Below, one piece after another: positions 52,318 to 60,827 of a stretch of DNA of 64,000 nucleotides (position 1 is the stretch's first letter; each line of letters starts with the position of its first letter). The DNA is taken from NCBI RefSeq assembly GCF_019890725.1, contig NZ_JAINZZ010000007.1, positions 124,001 to 188,000 on the forward strand, given 5' to 3'. The notes below the pieces were generated by a model, which had not been told where the DNA came from, made no database searches, and saw only the letters and a list, made by a program, of their open reading frames with translations. A program made the position numbers and the translations under genes. This DNA comes from Actinacidiphila acidipaludis (GTDB taxonomy: Bacteria > Actinomycetota > Actinomycetes > Streptomycetales > Streptomycetaceae).

Positions 52318-52353
52318 CCGAAGGGGCGCGGGAGGTGTCCCGCGCCCCTTCGG
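52318..52353. terminator. Strong bidirectional terminator
   Basis: A perfect 16-bp stem with a GGTG loop (CCGAAGGGGCGCGGGA with its complement) separates the orphan KAS III gene from the convergent fabF operon. Confidence 0.88.
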
Positions 52354-52421
52354 GGGCCGTTCTCCGGCGCGCCCGGTGCGGGCGGCCGGAGGCGGCGGAG
52401 TCGGACCGGCGCCGGGCGCCG

Positions 52422-53690
52422 TCAGACCGAGGTGGTGCGCAGCGCCAGCACCACGTTGTGGCCGCCGAAGCCGAACGAGTTGTTCAGCGCGGCGATCGTG
52501 CCGGCCGGCAGCGGCCGCGGCTCGCCGTGGACGATGTCCGCGACGACCTCGGGGTCCTGGTGGTCCAGGTTGATCGTCGGCGGGGCGAGCCGGTTGTACA
52601 GCGCCAGCACCGTCGCCACCGTCTCGATGCCGCCCGCGCCGCCCAGCAGGTGGCCGGTCATGGACTTGGTGGCGGACACCGCCATGTGGTCCACGTCGTC
52701 GCCGAAGATGTTCCGCAGCGCCTTGATCTCCGCCACGTCACCCTGCGGGGTGGACGTCGCGTGCGCGTTGACGTGCACGATCTCGGCCGGCTTGAGGTCG
52801 GTCCCGTCCAGCAGGTTCTGCAGCGCGGCCGCGATGCCGCGGCCCGTGGGCTCGGGCTGGGTGATGTGGTGCGCGTCCGCCGAGATGCCCTGGCCGACGA
52901 CCTCCACGTACACCCGCGCGCCGCGCGCCGCCGCGTGCTCCGCGGACTCCAGGACGACCACGCCGGCGCCCTCGCCCAGCACGAAGCCGTTGCGGTCCGC
53001 GTCGTAGGGGCGGGAGGCGCCCTGCGGGTCGTCGTTGTTCTTCGACATGGCCATCATGTTGCCGAAGGCCACGATCGGCAGCGGGTGGATCGCCGCCTCG
53101 GTGCCGCCCGCAACCACCACGTCGGCCCGGCCGGTGCGGATCATCTCGACCGCGTAGCCGATGGCCTCGGCGCCGGACGCACAGGCGCTGACCGGGGTGT
53201 GGACGCCGGCCCGGGCGTTGACGTCGATGCCGACGTTCGCCGCGGGGCTGTTGGGCATGAGCATGGGCACGGTGTGCGGGGACACCTTGCGCACGCCCTG
53301 GTTCTTCAGAACGTCGTACTGGTCGAGCAGCGTCGTCACGCCACCGATGCCGGAGGCGACGACCGCGCCCAGACGGTCGGGGTCGACCGCCGGGTCCTCG
53401 CCGGCCTTGGCGGTGAAGCCGGCGTCGGCCCACGCCTCACGGGCGGCGATCAGCGCGAACTGCGCGCTGCGGTCCAGCTTGCGGGCGAGCGGGCGGGGCA
53501 GCACTTCGCCGGGCTCGACCGCGATCTGCGCGGCGATGCGTACCGGCAGCTCGGCTGCCCACTCCTGCTCGAGCGTCCGCACGCCGGAACGTCCGGCGAG
53601 CAGTGCCTCCCAGGTCGACGCGCTGTCGCCACCCAGCGGTGTGGTTGCTCCGATACCGGTGACGACCACAGTGCGATTGGTCGGGCTCAC
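52422..53690 (-). CDS. fabF: 3-oxoacyl-ACP synthase II
   Basis: The 422-residue elongating KAS II of the type II fatty acid synthase condenses malonyl-ACP with acyl-ACP. The catalytic Cys is in VSACASGAEAIGYA (about 172) and the two His in VNAHATSTPQGD and FGFGGHNVVL. The opening VVVTGIGATTPLGGDSASTW is characteristic. GTG follows a GGAGAGA site. It is the last gene of fabD-fabH-acpP-fabF, about 95 bases after acpP, all on one strand and under FasR according to the known Streptomyces system. Confidence 0.96.
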   Translation of the reverse strand: MSPTNRTVVVTGIGATTPLGGDSASTWEALLAGRSGVRTLEQEWAAELPVRIAAQIAVEPGEVLPRPLARKLDRSAQFALIAAREAWADAGFTAKAGEDPAVDPDRLGAVVASGIGGVTTLLDQYDVLKNQGVRKVSPHTVPMLMPNSPAANVGIDVNARAGVHTPVSACASGAEAIGYAVEMIRTGRADVVVAGGTEAAIHPLPIVAFGNMMAMSKNNDDPQGASRPYDADRNGFVLGEGAGVVVLESAEHAAARGARVYVEVVGQGISADAHHITQPEPTGRGIAAALQNLLDGTDLKPAEIVHVNAHATSTPQGDVAEIKALRNIFGDDVDHMAVSATKSMTGHLLGGAGGIETVATVLALYNRLAPPTINLDHQDPEVVADIVHGEPRPLPAGTIAALNNSFGFGGHNVVLALRTTSV

Positions 53691-53785
53691 AGGAATTGTC
53701 TCTCCACGTCTAGAAGGGCGGGCGACAGGCGCGTCGTCCGGAGGTCGGTCCCGGTGCGGGACCGGAGGTCACGGCTGCGGCCTGC

Positions 53786-54031
53786 TCAGCCCTGGGCCTT
53801 GAGGATGTAGTCGACCGCGTCGCCGACCGTCTTGAGGTTCTTCACGTCGTCGTCCGGGATCTTGACGCCGAACTGCTCCTCGGCGGCCACGACCACCTCG
53901 ACCATGGACAGCGAGTCGACGTCCAGGTCGTCGGTGAAGGACTTGTCCAGCTGGACGTCCTCGGTCGGGATACCGGCGATCTCGTTCACGATGTCGGCGA
54001 GACCGGCGACGATCTCTTCCTTGGTGGCCAT
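53786..54031 (-). CDS. acpP: Acyl carrier protein
   Basis: The 81-residue acidic carrier has the 4'-phosphopantetheine attachment Ser in DDLDVDSLSMVEVV (about residue 41). It ferries acyl chains between FabD, FabH and FabF. AGGAG lies seven bases before the ATG. Its place between fabH and fabF matches the Streptomyces fatty acid synthase operon; the sequence is of the primary-metabolism type, not a polyketide ACP. Confidence 0.96.
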   Translation of the reverse strand: MATKEEIVAGLADIVNEIAGIPTEDVQLDKSFTDDLDVDSLSMVEVVVAAEEQFGVKIPDDDVKNLKTVGDAVDYILKAQG

Positions 54032-54096
54032 GACGGCGCTCCTTGATGTGTACCGATGGTGCGGCGGGCGGGACTGCGGCGCCGCGGTGGATATGC

Positions 54097-55131
54097 CTAG
54101 GGGAGAGTAACGACAGTCGCCGCGTAGACGAGACCCGCCCCGAACCCGATGACCAGGGCGGTGTCGCCGCTCTTGGCCGCGCCGGTGGCGAGCAGCCGCT
54201 CCATCGCCAGCGGAATGGAGGCGGCGGAGGTGTTGCCGGTGGTCTCGATGTCGCGGGCGACCGCGACGTGCTCGGGGAGCTTCAGTGCCTTGATCATCGA
54301 GTCGATGATCCGCATGTTCGCCTGGTGCGGGATGAACGCGTCGAGCTGGTCGGCGGTGATCCCGGCGGCGTCGAGCGCCTGCTGGGCCACCTTGGCCATC
54401 TCGAAAACGGCCCAGCGGAAGACGGCCTGGCCCTCCTGGGTGATCGCAGGGAACTTGACGTTGCCCTGCGAGTCGAGCGGAAGCCCGGTGACGTCGCCGC
54501 TCCGGAACCGGTCCCAGGGGACCGTCTGCTTGATCGTTTCCGCCTTGTCACCCTCGGAGCCCCACACCGTCGGGCCTATGGCCGGGACCTGCGAGGGGCC
54601 GACGATGACCGCGCCGGCGCCGTCGCCGAACAGGAAGGCCGTGGCGCGGTCCTCCTTGTCGGTGAGGTCGCTCAGCCGCTCCACGCCGATCACCAGCACG
54701 TGGTTCGCGCTGCCGTCGGTGATCATGCTCTTGGCGAGCGTCAGGCCGTAGGTGAAGCCCGCGCAGCCCGCTGAGATGTCGAAAGCCGGCGGCTTGCCCG
54801 CGCCGATCCGGTGGGCGATGTCGGTGGCGATGGCGGGGGTCTGCGCGAAGTGCGAGACGGTCGCGACGATCACCGCGTCGATGTCGGACGCGGAGATCCC
54901 GGCGTCGGCGATGGCCTTGCCACCGGCCGCCAGCGACATCTCCGCCACGGTCTCCTCGGGCCCGGCCCAGTGCCGGCTGGCGATGCCGGACCGGGACCTG
55001 ATCCACTCGTCGCTGGACTCGATGTGCTCCAGGATCACCTCGTTGGGCACCACGCGGCTCGGGCGGTAGCCGCCCACGCCCATGATCCGCGCGTAGGGCG
55101 CGCCCTTGCTGGGGTTGATCTTCGCTGTCAT
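54097..55131 (-). CDS. fabH: 3-oxoacyl-ACP synthase III
   Basis: The 344-residue KAS III starts fatty acid synthesis by condensing acyl-CoA with malonyl-ACP; in streptomycetes it accepts branched primers. The triad is complete: Cys in ISAGCAGFTYGL (about 122), His in FIPHQANMRIID (about 255), Asn in TTGNTSAASIP (about 285). AGGAG precedes the ATG. It is the second gene of the operon, 24 bases after fabD. Confidence 0.95.
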   Translation of the reverse strand: MTAKINPSKGAPYARIMGVGGYRPSRVVPNEVILEHIESSDEWIRSRSGIASRHWAGPEETVAEMSLAAGGKAIADAGISASDIDAVIVATVSHFAQTPAIATDIAHRIGAGKPPAFDISAGCAGFTYGLTLAKSMITDGSANHVLVIGVERLSDLTDKEDRATAFLFGDGAGAVIVGPSQVPAIGPTVWGSEGDKAETIKQTVPWDRFRSGDVTGLPLDSQGNVKFPAITQEGQAVFRWAVFEMAKVAQQALDAAGITADQLDAFIPHQANMRIIDSMIKALKLPEHVAVARDIETTGNTSAASIPLAMERLLATGAAKSGDTALVIGFGAGLVYAATVVTLP

Positions 55132-55155
55132 CTCTGCGAGGACTCCTCTTCGGCT

Positions 55156-56076
55156 TCAGGCCCCCGCCGAGCCGCCGAGTTCGGCGATCAGCGTGCGAGC
55201 CGCGTCCAGGTCGTCGGGCTTCTTCAGCGCGAGCGTGCGGACCCCGGGCAGAGCCCGCTTGGCCAGGCCGACCAGTGTTCCGCCCGGCGACACCTCGATG
55301 ATGCCGGTGACCCCGCGCTCCTTGAACGTCTCCATGCACAGGTCCCAGCGGACCGGGTTGGACACCTGGGCGACCAGCCGGCGCACGACCTCGGCGCCGT
55401 CGGCCACCTGCTGCCCGTCGGTGTTGGACACGTAGGGGAGCTTCGGGTCGGACACGGCCAGGGAGGGGGCCAGTGCTTCCAGTGTGGCCACCGCGGGCGC
55501 CATGTGCGTGGTGTGGAACGCGCCGGCCACCTTCAGCGGCATCACGCGGGCGCCCTCGGGACGGTTCTCCGCCAGCGCGGCGAGCTGGGCGGCCGTGCCG
55601 GCGGCCACGATCTGGCCGGCGCCGTTGATGTTCGCCGGGGTCAGGCCCAGGGCGGTCAGGTGAGCCACGACCGCCTCCGGGTCGCCGCCGAGCACGGCGG
55701 ACATGCCGGTCTCGGTGACGGCGGCGGCCTCCGCCATGGCGCGGCCGCGGGCGGCCACGAAGGTCATCGCGTCGGAGTCGGGCAGCACGCCGGCCAGCAC
55801 GGCCGCGGTGATCTCGCCGACGCTGTGGCCGGCGACCGCGTCGGGCGTGACGTCCAGGGCGGCCGCGGACAGCAGTCCGGCGGCGACCAGCAGCGGCTGG
55901 GCGACCTTGGTGTCGCGGATCTCGTCCGCGTCCGCCTGGGTGCCGAGGCGGGCCAGGTCGAGGCCGGCCGTTTCGGACCAGGCGGCCAACCGCTCAGCGG
56001 CGCCGGGCAGTTCGAGCCAGGGGGCGAGGAAGCCGGGCGTCTGGGCGCCCTGGCCGGGAGCTACGAGTACGAGCAC
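55156..56076 (-). CDS. fabD: Malonyl-CoA:ACP transacylase
   Basis: The 306-residue transacylase loads malonyl units onto ACP. The N-terminal block VLVAPGQGAQTPGFL, the active-site Ser in VAGHSVGEITAAV (about 97) and the catalytic His in AGAFHTTHMAP (about 203) are all present. The start is taken as GTG at 56076 because homologues begin with a similar LVLVAPGQGAQ; GTG at 56082 would add two residues. GAGAGAGAG upstream may be the ribosome site. It is the first gene of the fab operon, with an operator-like repeat just before it. Confidence 0.94.
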   Translation of the reverse strand: MLVLVAPGQGAQTPGFLAPWLELPGAAERLAAWSETAGLDLARLGTQADADEIRDTKVAQPLLVAAGLLSAAALDVTPDAVAGHSVGEITAAVLAGVLPDSDAMTFVAARGRAMAEAAAVTETGMSAVLGGDPEAVVAHLTALGLTPANINGAGQIVAAGTAAQLAALAENRPEGARVMPLKVAGAFHTTHMAPAVATLEALAPSLAVSDPKLPYVSNTDGQQVADGAEVVRRLVAQVSNPVRWDLCMETFKERGVTGIIEVSPGGTLVGLAKRALPGVRTLALKKPDDLDAARTLIAELGGSAGA

Positions 56077-56143
56077 CCTCACACTCTCTCTCGCGAGCGG
56101 GCCCGACCGCCCGTGAGGACAGGGACCAAGAAGTCCCGGGCGA

Positions 56144-56162
56144 TTTGTGGGTGTCGGACAAA
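56144..56162. promoter_or_regulatory. Candidate FasR site upstream of fabD
   Basis: TTTGT-n9-ACAAA is a perfect inverted repeat 68 bases upstream of fabD and touching the fasR 3' end. FasR is known to activate the fab operon by binding its upstream region. A GGGAC-n6-GTCCC hairpin (56122-56137) lies between the site and the gene. Confidence 0.5.
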
Positions 56163-56165
56163 AAC

Positions 56166-57371
56166 TCAGAGTGAGCGGTCGGAATCGGACAGCCTGCCCA
56201 GGATCAGGGCGATGCGGAGGGTGAAGGCGGAACGCACGTCGCTGGGTGACCACCCGGTGACATCAGTCACACGTCGGAGCCGGTAGCGGACGGTGTTGGG
56301 GTGGACGAAGAGCATCCTGGCGGCCCCTTCGAGGGACGAGGCCTGCTCCAGGTAGACACTCAGCGTCTCCAGCAGCGCCGAGCCCGCTTCCTCCAGCGGC
56401 CTGTAGATCTCCTCCACCAGCTGGTCGCGGGCGAAGCGGTCGCCGGCCATCGCGCGCTCGGGCAGCAGATCGTCGGAGAGCACGGGGCGCGGGGCGTCCG
56501 GCCAGGCCGCGCAGGCCTTCAGCCCGGCCGCGGCGGCCTGGGCCGACCGCGTCGCGCTCAGCAGGTCGCCGACCACCGGCCCGGCCACCACCGGCCCCGG
56601 CGCGAACGGCCCGATCAGCGCCTTCGCCACCCGGATCGGGTCGTCGTCGCCGCCGGCGACCACCACCAGCCGCTCACCGAGCACCCCGGTCAGCACCTGG
56701 AGCTTGGCGTGCCGCGAGGCCCGGCGGATCGCCTCCACGGTCAGCTCGCTGTCGCCGTTGGGCGCGGTGCCCAGCACCACGACGATCTTGTCGGGGGAGT
56801 TCCAGCCCAGCGCGGCGGCCCGCGACAGCACGCCCTCGTCGGCCTCGCCGGAGAGCACCGCGTTGACCACCAGCGACTCCAGGCGCGCGTCCCAGGCGCC
56901 GCGGGCCTCGGCCGCCTGGGCGTACACCTGGGCGGTGGCGAACGCGATCTCCCGCGCGTAGACCAGCAGGGCCTCGCGCAGCACCGCCTCGTCGCCGGGG
57001 GCGGCGACGTCGTCGATCGCGGCCTCCATGACCTCGATCGTGGTGCGGACCATCTCGACGGTCTGGCGCAGCGAGATCGCCCGGGTCAGCTCGCGCGGGG
57101 CGGTGCCGAACACGTCGGTGCTGATCGCCTGCGGCGCCTCGGGCTGCCGGAACCACTCGGTGAACGCGGCGATGCCGGCCTGCGCGACCAGGCCGATCCA
57201 CGAGCGGTTCTCGGGCGGCATCGCCCGGTACCACGGCAGCTGCTCGTCCATCCGCGCGATGGCGTGCGCGGCCAGCCGGCCCGCCGACTTCTCCAGCCGC
57301 TTCAGCGTGGCGGAGTGGTCCCCCCGGGCGGTCTCTGCGGGGGCCTGCGGCGTTTGCGAAGGTTCTGGCAC
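56166..57371 (-). CDS. fasR: Fatty acid biosynthesis regulator FasR (PucR type)
   Basis: The 401-residue regulator has an N-terminal sensor part (ARMDEQLPWYRAMPPENRSWIG near the start), a middle GGDEF-like/CdaR region, and a C-terminal PucR helix-turn-helix (MLFVHPNTVRYRLRRVTDVTG, about residues 357-377). In S. coelicolor the gene in exactly this position, upstream of fabD, activates fabD-fabH-acpP-fabF. The GTG start is tentative because no strong ribosome site is seen. It is divergent from the pirin gene. Confidence 0.9.
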   Translation of the reverse strand: MPEPSQTPQAPAETARGDHSATLKRLEKSAGRLAAHAIARMDEQLPWYRAMPPENRSWIGLVAQAGIAAFTEWFRQPEAPQAISTDVFGTAPRELTRAISLRQTVEMVRTTIEVMEAAIDDVAAPGDEAVLREALLVYAREIAFATAQVYAQAAEARGAWDARLESLVVNAVLSGEADEGVLSRAAALGWNSPDKIVVVLGTAPNGDSELTVEAIRRASRHAKLQVLTGVLGERLVVVAGGDDDPIRVAKALIGPFAPGPVVAGPVVGDLLSATRSAQAAAAGLKACAAWPDAPRPVLSDDLLPERAMAGDRFARDQLVEEIYRPLEEAGSALLETLSVYLEQASSLEGAARMLFVHPNTVRYRLRRVTDVTGWSPSDVRSAFTLRIALILGRLSDSDRSL

Positions 57372-57554
57372 GTACCCAAGCCTGCCTTATCGCTCCCGGG
57401 GCGTGTCCCCGGGTGTCCCATTCCCGCCCCACCGGCTTTGCCCCCGGGTCGCGGCCGCCGCGCGCCCGTTCCGGCCGGTCGGCGCCGGTCAGCGCCCGTC
57501 AGGGGGCGAGCCGTGACGGAAGCTCCGGGCGGAGGGCCTAGGTTGGGAGGCGTG

Positions 57555-58262
57555 ATGGAGGTATGGGCCGGGGAGGGGCGGTACCGCGGCGGGGACCCGG
57601 ACGCCGGGGTCACGACGCTGCACGCCTTCTCGTTCGGATCGCACTACGACCCGGACAACGTCGGGTTCGGGCTGCTCATGGCGTGCAACGAGGAACTCCT
57701 CGCGCCGGGCGCCGGATTCGGCGAACACCCGCACCGGGACACCGAGATCGTCACCTGGGTGCTGGAGGGCACCCTGGAGCACCGCGACGACCAGGGCAGG
57801 ACCGCCCGGCTGGGCGCGGGCGACCTCCAGCTGCTCAGCGCGGGCACCGGCGTCCGCCACGTCGAGCGCAACGGCGGCACGCATCCGCTGCGGTTCCTGC
57901 AGATGTGGCTGCGCCCCGACCCGTTCGGCGGGCCGCCGCAGTACACCGCGGTCACCGCGCCGGTGCCGCCCGGGCCGGGGCTGCGCCTGCTCGCCGCGGG
58001 CGCGCCGGACGCCTGCCCGCCGGTGCTGCTGCGGCAGCCCGCCGCGGCGCTGTGGGCGGCCCGGCCCGCCGGGCACGACAGCAGCACGCTGCCGGCCGCC
58101 GCCTACCGCTATGTGCACGTGGTGCGCGGCACCGTGCACCTGAACGGCACGACCCGGCTCTGCCCCGGCGACGCGGCCCGGATCACCGGCCGGGAACCCG
58201 TCGAGGCGCGGACCGACGGCCCGGCGGAGTACCTGGTCTGGGCGATGGACCCGAGGCCGTAG
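57555..58262 (+). CDS. Pirin-family protein
   Basis: The 235-residue bicupin has the metal site of pirins in its N-terminal cupin: HPHRDTEIVTWVLEGTLEHRD, giving three His and one Glu ligand (about residues 57-77). The second cupin (YVHVVRGTVHLNGTTRL) lacks metal ligands, as usual. Some pirins show quercetin 2,3-dioxygenase activity and others bind regulators, so the function is open. ATG is preferred over a GTG one codon earlier because GGGAGG is four bases before it; TAGGTT lies ten bases before the ATG. Confidence 0.88.
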   Translation: MEVWAGEGRYRGGDPDAGVTTLHAFSFGSHYDPDNVGFGLLMACNEELLAPGAGFGEHPHRDTEIVTWVLEGTLEHRDDQGRTARLGAGDLQLLSAGTGVRHVERNGGTHPLRFLQMWLRPDPFGGPPQYTAVTAPVPPGPGLRLLAAGAPDACPPVLLRQPAAALWAARPAGHDSSTLPAAAYRYVHVVRGTVHLNGTTRLCPGDAARITGREPVEARTDGPAEYLVWAMDPRP

Positions 58263-58310
58263 GGGCGCCGGGCGCCCGGTGGCCCGGCGGCCTCGCCCCG
58301 AACGCCGTGC

Positions 58311-59126
58311 TCAGCCCGCGAGTTCGGCCAGCACCGCGTCCGTCAGAGCGGGCCACAGCGGCAGTGCCCACTCGCCGAAGTCCCGGTCGGTGAGCACCAC
58401 GCAGGCGGCGCCGACGGCCGGGTCGACCCACAGGAACGTGCCCGACTGGCCGAAGTGCCCGAACGTGGCCGGCGAGGAGTGCGAACCGGTCCAGTGCGGG
58501 GACTTGCCGTCGCGGATCTCGAAACCGAGGCCCCAGTCGTTGGGGTTCTGGAGACCGTAGCCCGGCAGTACGCCCTTGAGCCCCGGGAACGCCACGGAGG
58601 TCGCGGCGGCCACCGTCGAGGGGTGCAGCAGCCGGGGCGCCTGGAGCTCCGCGGCGAACCGCGCCAGGTCGGCCGCGGTCGAGACGCCGCCCGCCGCCGG
58701 CGACCCGGGCAGCGACGTGCCGGTCATGCCGAGCGGCTCCAGCACCGCCTGCCGCAGGTACTCGGCGAACGGCATCCCCGCCGCCTTCGCCAGGGTCTCG
58801 CCCAGCACCTCGAACCCGGCGTTGGAGTACAGCCGGCGGGTGCCGGGAGGGGACGTCACCCGGTGCTCGTCGAAGGCGAGCCCGGAGGTGTGCGCCAGCA
58901 GGTGCCGGACGGTGGAGCCCTCGGGGCCCGCCGGGTCGTCCAGTTCGAAGACGCCCTCCTCGTAGGCCACCAGCACGGCGTAGGCGGCCAGCGGCTTGGT
59001 CACCGACGCCAACGGGAACTCCCGGTCCACCGGCCCCGTCGTGCCGGCCACCGTGCCGTCCTGCCGCACCACCGCGGCAGCGGCGTTCGGCACCGGCCAC
59101 CGCGCGATCATCCCCAGGCTCTCCAT
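58311..59126 (-). CDS. Serine hydrolase of the beta-lactamase/esterase family
   Basis: This 271-residue class C-like serine hydrolase has the nucleophile S-x-x-K motif (PLASVTKPLAAYA), Y-S-N in RRLYSNAGFEVLGE and the third motif HFGQSGTFLW. There is no signal peptide, which argues for a cytoplasmic esterase or peptidase and not a resistance beta-lactamase. TAGGCT lies seven bases before the ATG, with no ribosome site; this leaderless layout favours the chosen start over an upstream in-frame ATG at 59204. It is divergent from the MerR gene. Confidence 0.87.
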   Translation of the reverse strand: MESLGMIARWPVPNAAAAVVRQDGTVAGTTGPVDREFPLASVTKPLAAYAVLVAYEEGVFELDDPAGPEGSTVRHLLAHTSGLAFDEHRVTSPPGTRRLYSNAGFEVLGETLAKAAGMPFAEYLRQAVLEPLGMTGTSLPGSPAAGGVSTAADLARFAAELQAPRLLHPSTVAAATSVAFPGLKGVLPGYGLQNPNDWGLGFEIRDGKSPHWTGSHSSPATFGHFGQSGTFLWVDPAVGAACVVLTDRDFGEWALPLWPALTDAVLAELAG

Positions 59127-59189
59127 GCAGGCGAGCCTAGAGGCGACGGCGACCGTGGCGCGCAACGGCCCCCGCTGTGCCGTTCGTGC

Positions 59190-59220
59190 TTGCCTGGAGT
59201 GCACTCCAAGGTCTTAGCGT
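59190..59220 (+). promoter_or_regulatory. MerR-type promoter with 19-bp spacer
   Basis: The -35 TTGCCT (59190-59195) and -10 TAGCGT (59215-59220) are separated by 19 bases, the overlong spacer typical of MerR-activated promoters. A perfect 14-bp palindrome, TGGAGTGCACTCCA (59195-59208), fills the spacer. The start codon is seven bases after the -10. Confidence 0.8.
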
Positions 59221-59227
59221 GGACGCC

Positions 59228-59704
59228 ATGACGGTCGTGCAGGTGGCGAAGAGCAGTCGGCGGGTCGGATCGGCGGGCGTGGCGGCCTGCGAGGCGGAGG
59301 ACGGGCACCTGCGGCCCGACGGGCAGGACCAGTACACGATCAGCGAGGTCGCGGGCTTCACCGGCCTCAGCGCGCACACGCTGCGCTGGTACGAGCGGAT
59401 CGGGCTGATGCCGCACGTGGACCGCTCGCACACCGGCCAGCGCCGGTTCAGCAACCGGGACCTGGACTGGCTGGCCTTCGTCGGCAAGCTGCGGCTGACC
59501 GGGATGCCGGTCGCCGACATGGTCACCTACGCCGAGCTCGTGCGCGAGGGCGACCACACCTTCGCGCAACGGCGGGCGATGCTGGAGTCCACCCGGTGCG
59601 ACGTCCTGCAGCGCATCGCCGAACTCCAGGACACCCTGACGATCCTCGACCACAAGATCAGTACCTACGCGGGTGCGCAGTGCGCCCCGGAGAGGACCGC
59701 CTGA
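59228..59704 (+). CDS. MerR-family transcriptional regulator
   Basis: The 158-residue regulator has an Ala/Gly-rich N-tail of 34 residues, then the MerR winged helix (YTISEVAGFTGLSAHTLRWYERIGLM) and a dimerisation coiled coil (LESTRCDVLQRIAELQDTLT). The pattern resembles the AdhR/NmlR branch that senses aldehydes or other electrophiles through Cys; here the Cys at about 126 and 152 could serve. It shares a TGATG overlap with the aldo-keto reductase gene, so it probably activates its own operon from the promoter directly upstream. Confidence 0.9.
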   Translation: MTVVQVAKSSRRVGSAGVAACEAEDGHLRPDGQDQYTISEVAGFTGLSAHTLRWYERIGLMPHVDRSHTGQRRFSNRDLDWLAFVGKLRLTGMPVADMVTYAELVREGDHTFAQRRAMLESTRCDVLQRIAELQDTLTILDHKISTYAGAQCAPERTA

Positions 59705-60717
59705 TGACCTCCCAGAACCGCATCGGAACCGCCCGGCTGGGCGAGAACGGCCCGCTGGTCGGCGTCCAGGGCCTGGGCTGCATGGGCATGAGCGACTTCT
59801 ACGGCGCCACCGACGAGGCGGCGGCGCGCGAGACCCTGGAGACCGCGCTGGACTCCGGCGTCACCCTGTTCGACACCGCCGACATGTACGGCATGGGCGC
59901 CAACGAGGAGTTCCTGGCGCCGTTCCTGAAGGCGCACCGCGACGAGGTCGTGCTCGCCACCAAGTTCGCCATCCACCGGACGCCGGACGGCGGCCGGGAG
60001 ATCCGCAACGACGCCGCCTGGATCAAGGAGGCGGTGGAGGGCAGCCTGCGGCGGCTGGGCATCGACACCATCGACCTGTACTACATGCACCGCCGCGACC
60101 CGCGGGTCCCGCTGAGCGAGTCGGTCGGCGCGATGGCCGAGCTGGTCGCCGAGGGCAAGGTGCGGCAGCTCGGGCTCTCCGAGGTGACCGGCGCCGAGCT
60201 GCGCGAGGCGCACGCCGTCCACCCGATCGCCGCCGTGCAGTCCGAGTGGTCGCTGTTCAGCCGGGACGTGGAGATCTCGGTGGTCGGCGCGGCGGCCGAG
60301 CTCGGCGTGACGTTCGTGCCGTACTCGCCGCTGGGCCGCGGCTTCCTCACCGGCGCCTTCCAGGACGCCTCGGCCGAGCTGAGCGAGGGCGACTTCCGCC
60401 GCAGCCAGCCGCGGTTCACCGGTGACAACGCCCGGCACAACGCCAATCTGCTGGACCCGGTCCGCAAGGCGGCCAAGGCGCACGACGCCACGCTCGGCCA
60501 GATCGCCCTGGCCTGGGTGCACCAGCGCGCCGAGGTGCACGGCCTGCCGGTGGTCCCGATCCCGGGCACCCGCAAGCCCTCCCGGGTGCTGGAGAACGTC
60601 GCGGCCTCGCACATCACGCTGGACGAGGTCGAGCTGGAGTGGCTGGAGCCGATCGCCGGTGCCGTGGTGGGCGACCGCTACGCGGACATGGCCGGCACCT
60701 CGGCCGCGCGCGAGTAG
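59704..60717 (+). CDS. Aldo/keto reductase
   Basis: The 337-residue NADPH-dependent aldehyde/ketone reductase has the AKR tetrad: Asp and Tyr in LFDTADMYGMGANE, Lys in VVLATKFAIH, and His in LYYMHRRDP. The cofactor block PIPGTRKPSRVLEN is near the C-terminus. It is translationally coupled to the MerR gene (TGATG) and is expected to detoxify the carbonyl compound that the regulator senses. The stop codon lies in the first unit of a 23-bp tandem repeat. Confidence 0.92.
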   Translation: MTSQNRIGTARLGENGPLVGVQGLGCMGMSDFYGATDEAAARETLETALDSGVTLFDTADMYGMGANEEFLAPFLKAHRDEVVLATKFAIHRTPDGGREIRNDAAWIKEAVEGSLRRLGIDTIDLYYMHRRDPRVPLSESVGAMAELVAEGKVRQLGLSEVTGAELREAHAVHPIAAVQSEWSLFSRDVEISVVGAAAELGVTFVPYSPLGRGFLTGAFQDASAELSEGDFRRSQPRFTGDNARHNANLLDPVRKAAKAHDATLGQIALAWVHQRAEVHGLPVVPIPGTRKPSRVLENVAASHITLDEVELEWLEPIAGAVVGDRYADMAGTSAARE

Positions 60718-60827
60718 TCCGGATCGGTCCGCGCGAGTAGTCCGGATCGGTCCGCGCGCGAGCAGGCCGGCTCAGGACCGCGCGGGCAGCCCGGGTCCGG
60801 GCCGCGCGAGTAGCCCGGATCAGGCGC
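60708..60827. repeat. 23-26-bp tandem repeat spanning two convergent stop codons
   Basis: The first two units (60708-60730 and 60731-60753) are identical. Three more diverged units follow at about 60754, 60780 and 60804. The TAG stop of the aldo-keto reductase is in unit 1 and the TGA of the convergent DUF4429 gene is in the last unit, so the array fills the whole space between the two genes. Confidence 0.88.

Noticed and set aside
51367-55131. Secondary-metabolite gene cluster around the two KAS III genes
   Set aside because: The fab genes are the housekeeping set in the order known from Streptomyces, and no tailoring, NRPS or PKS gene is present.
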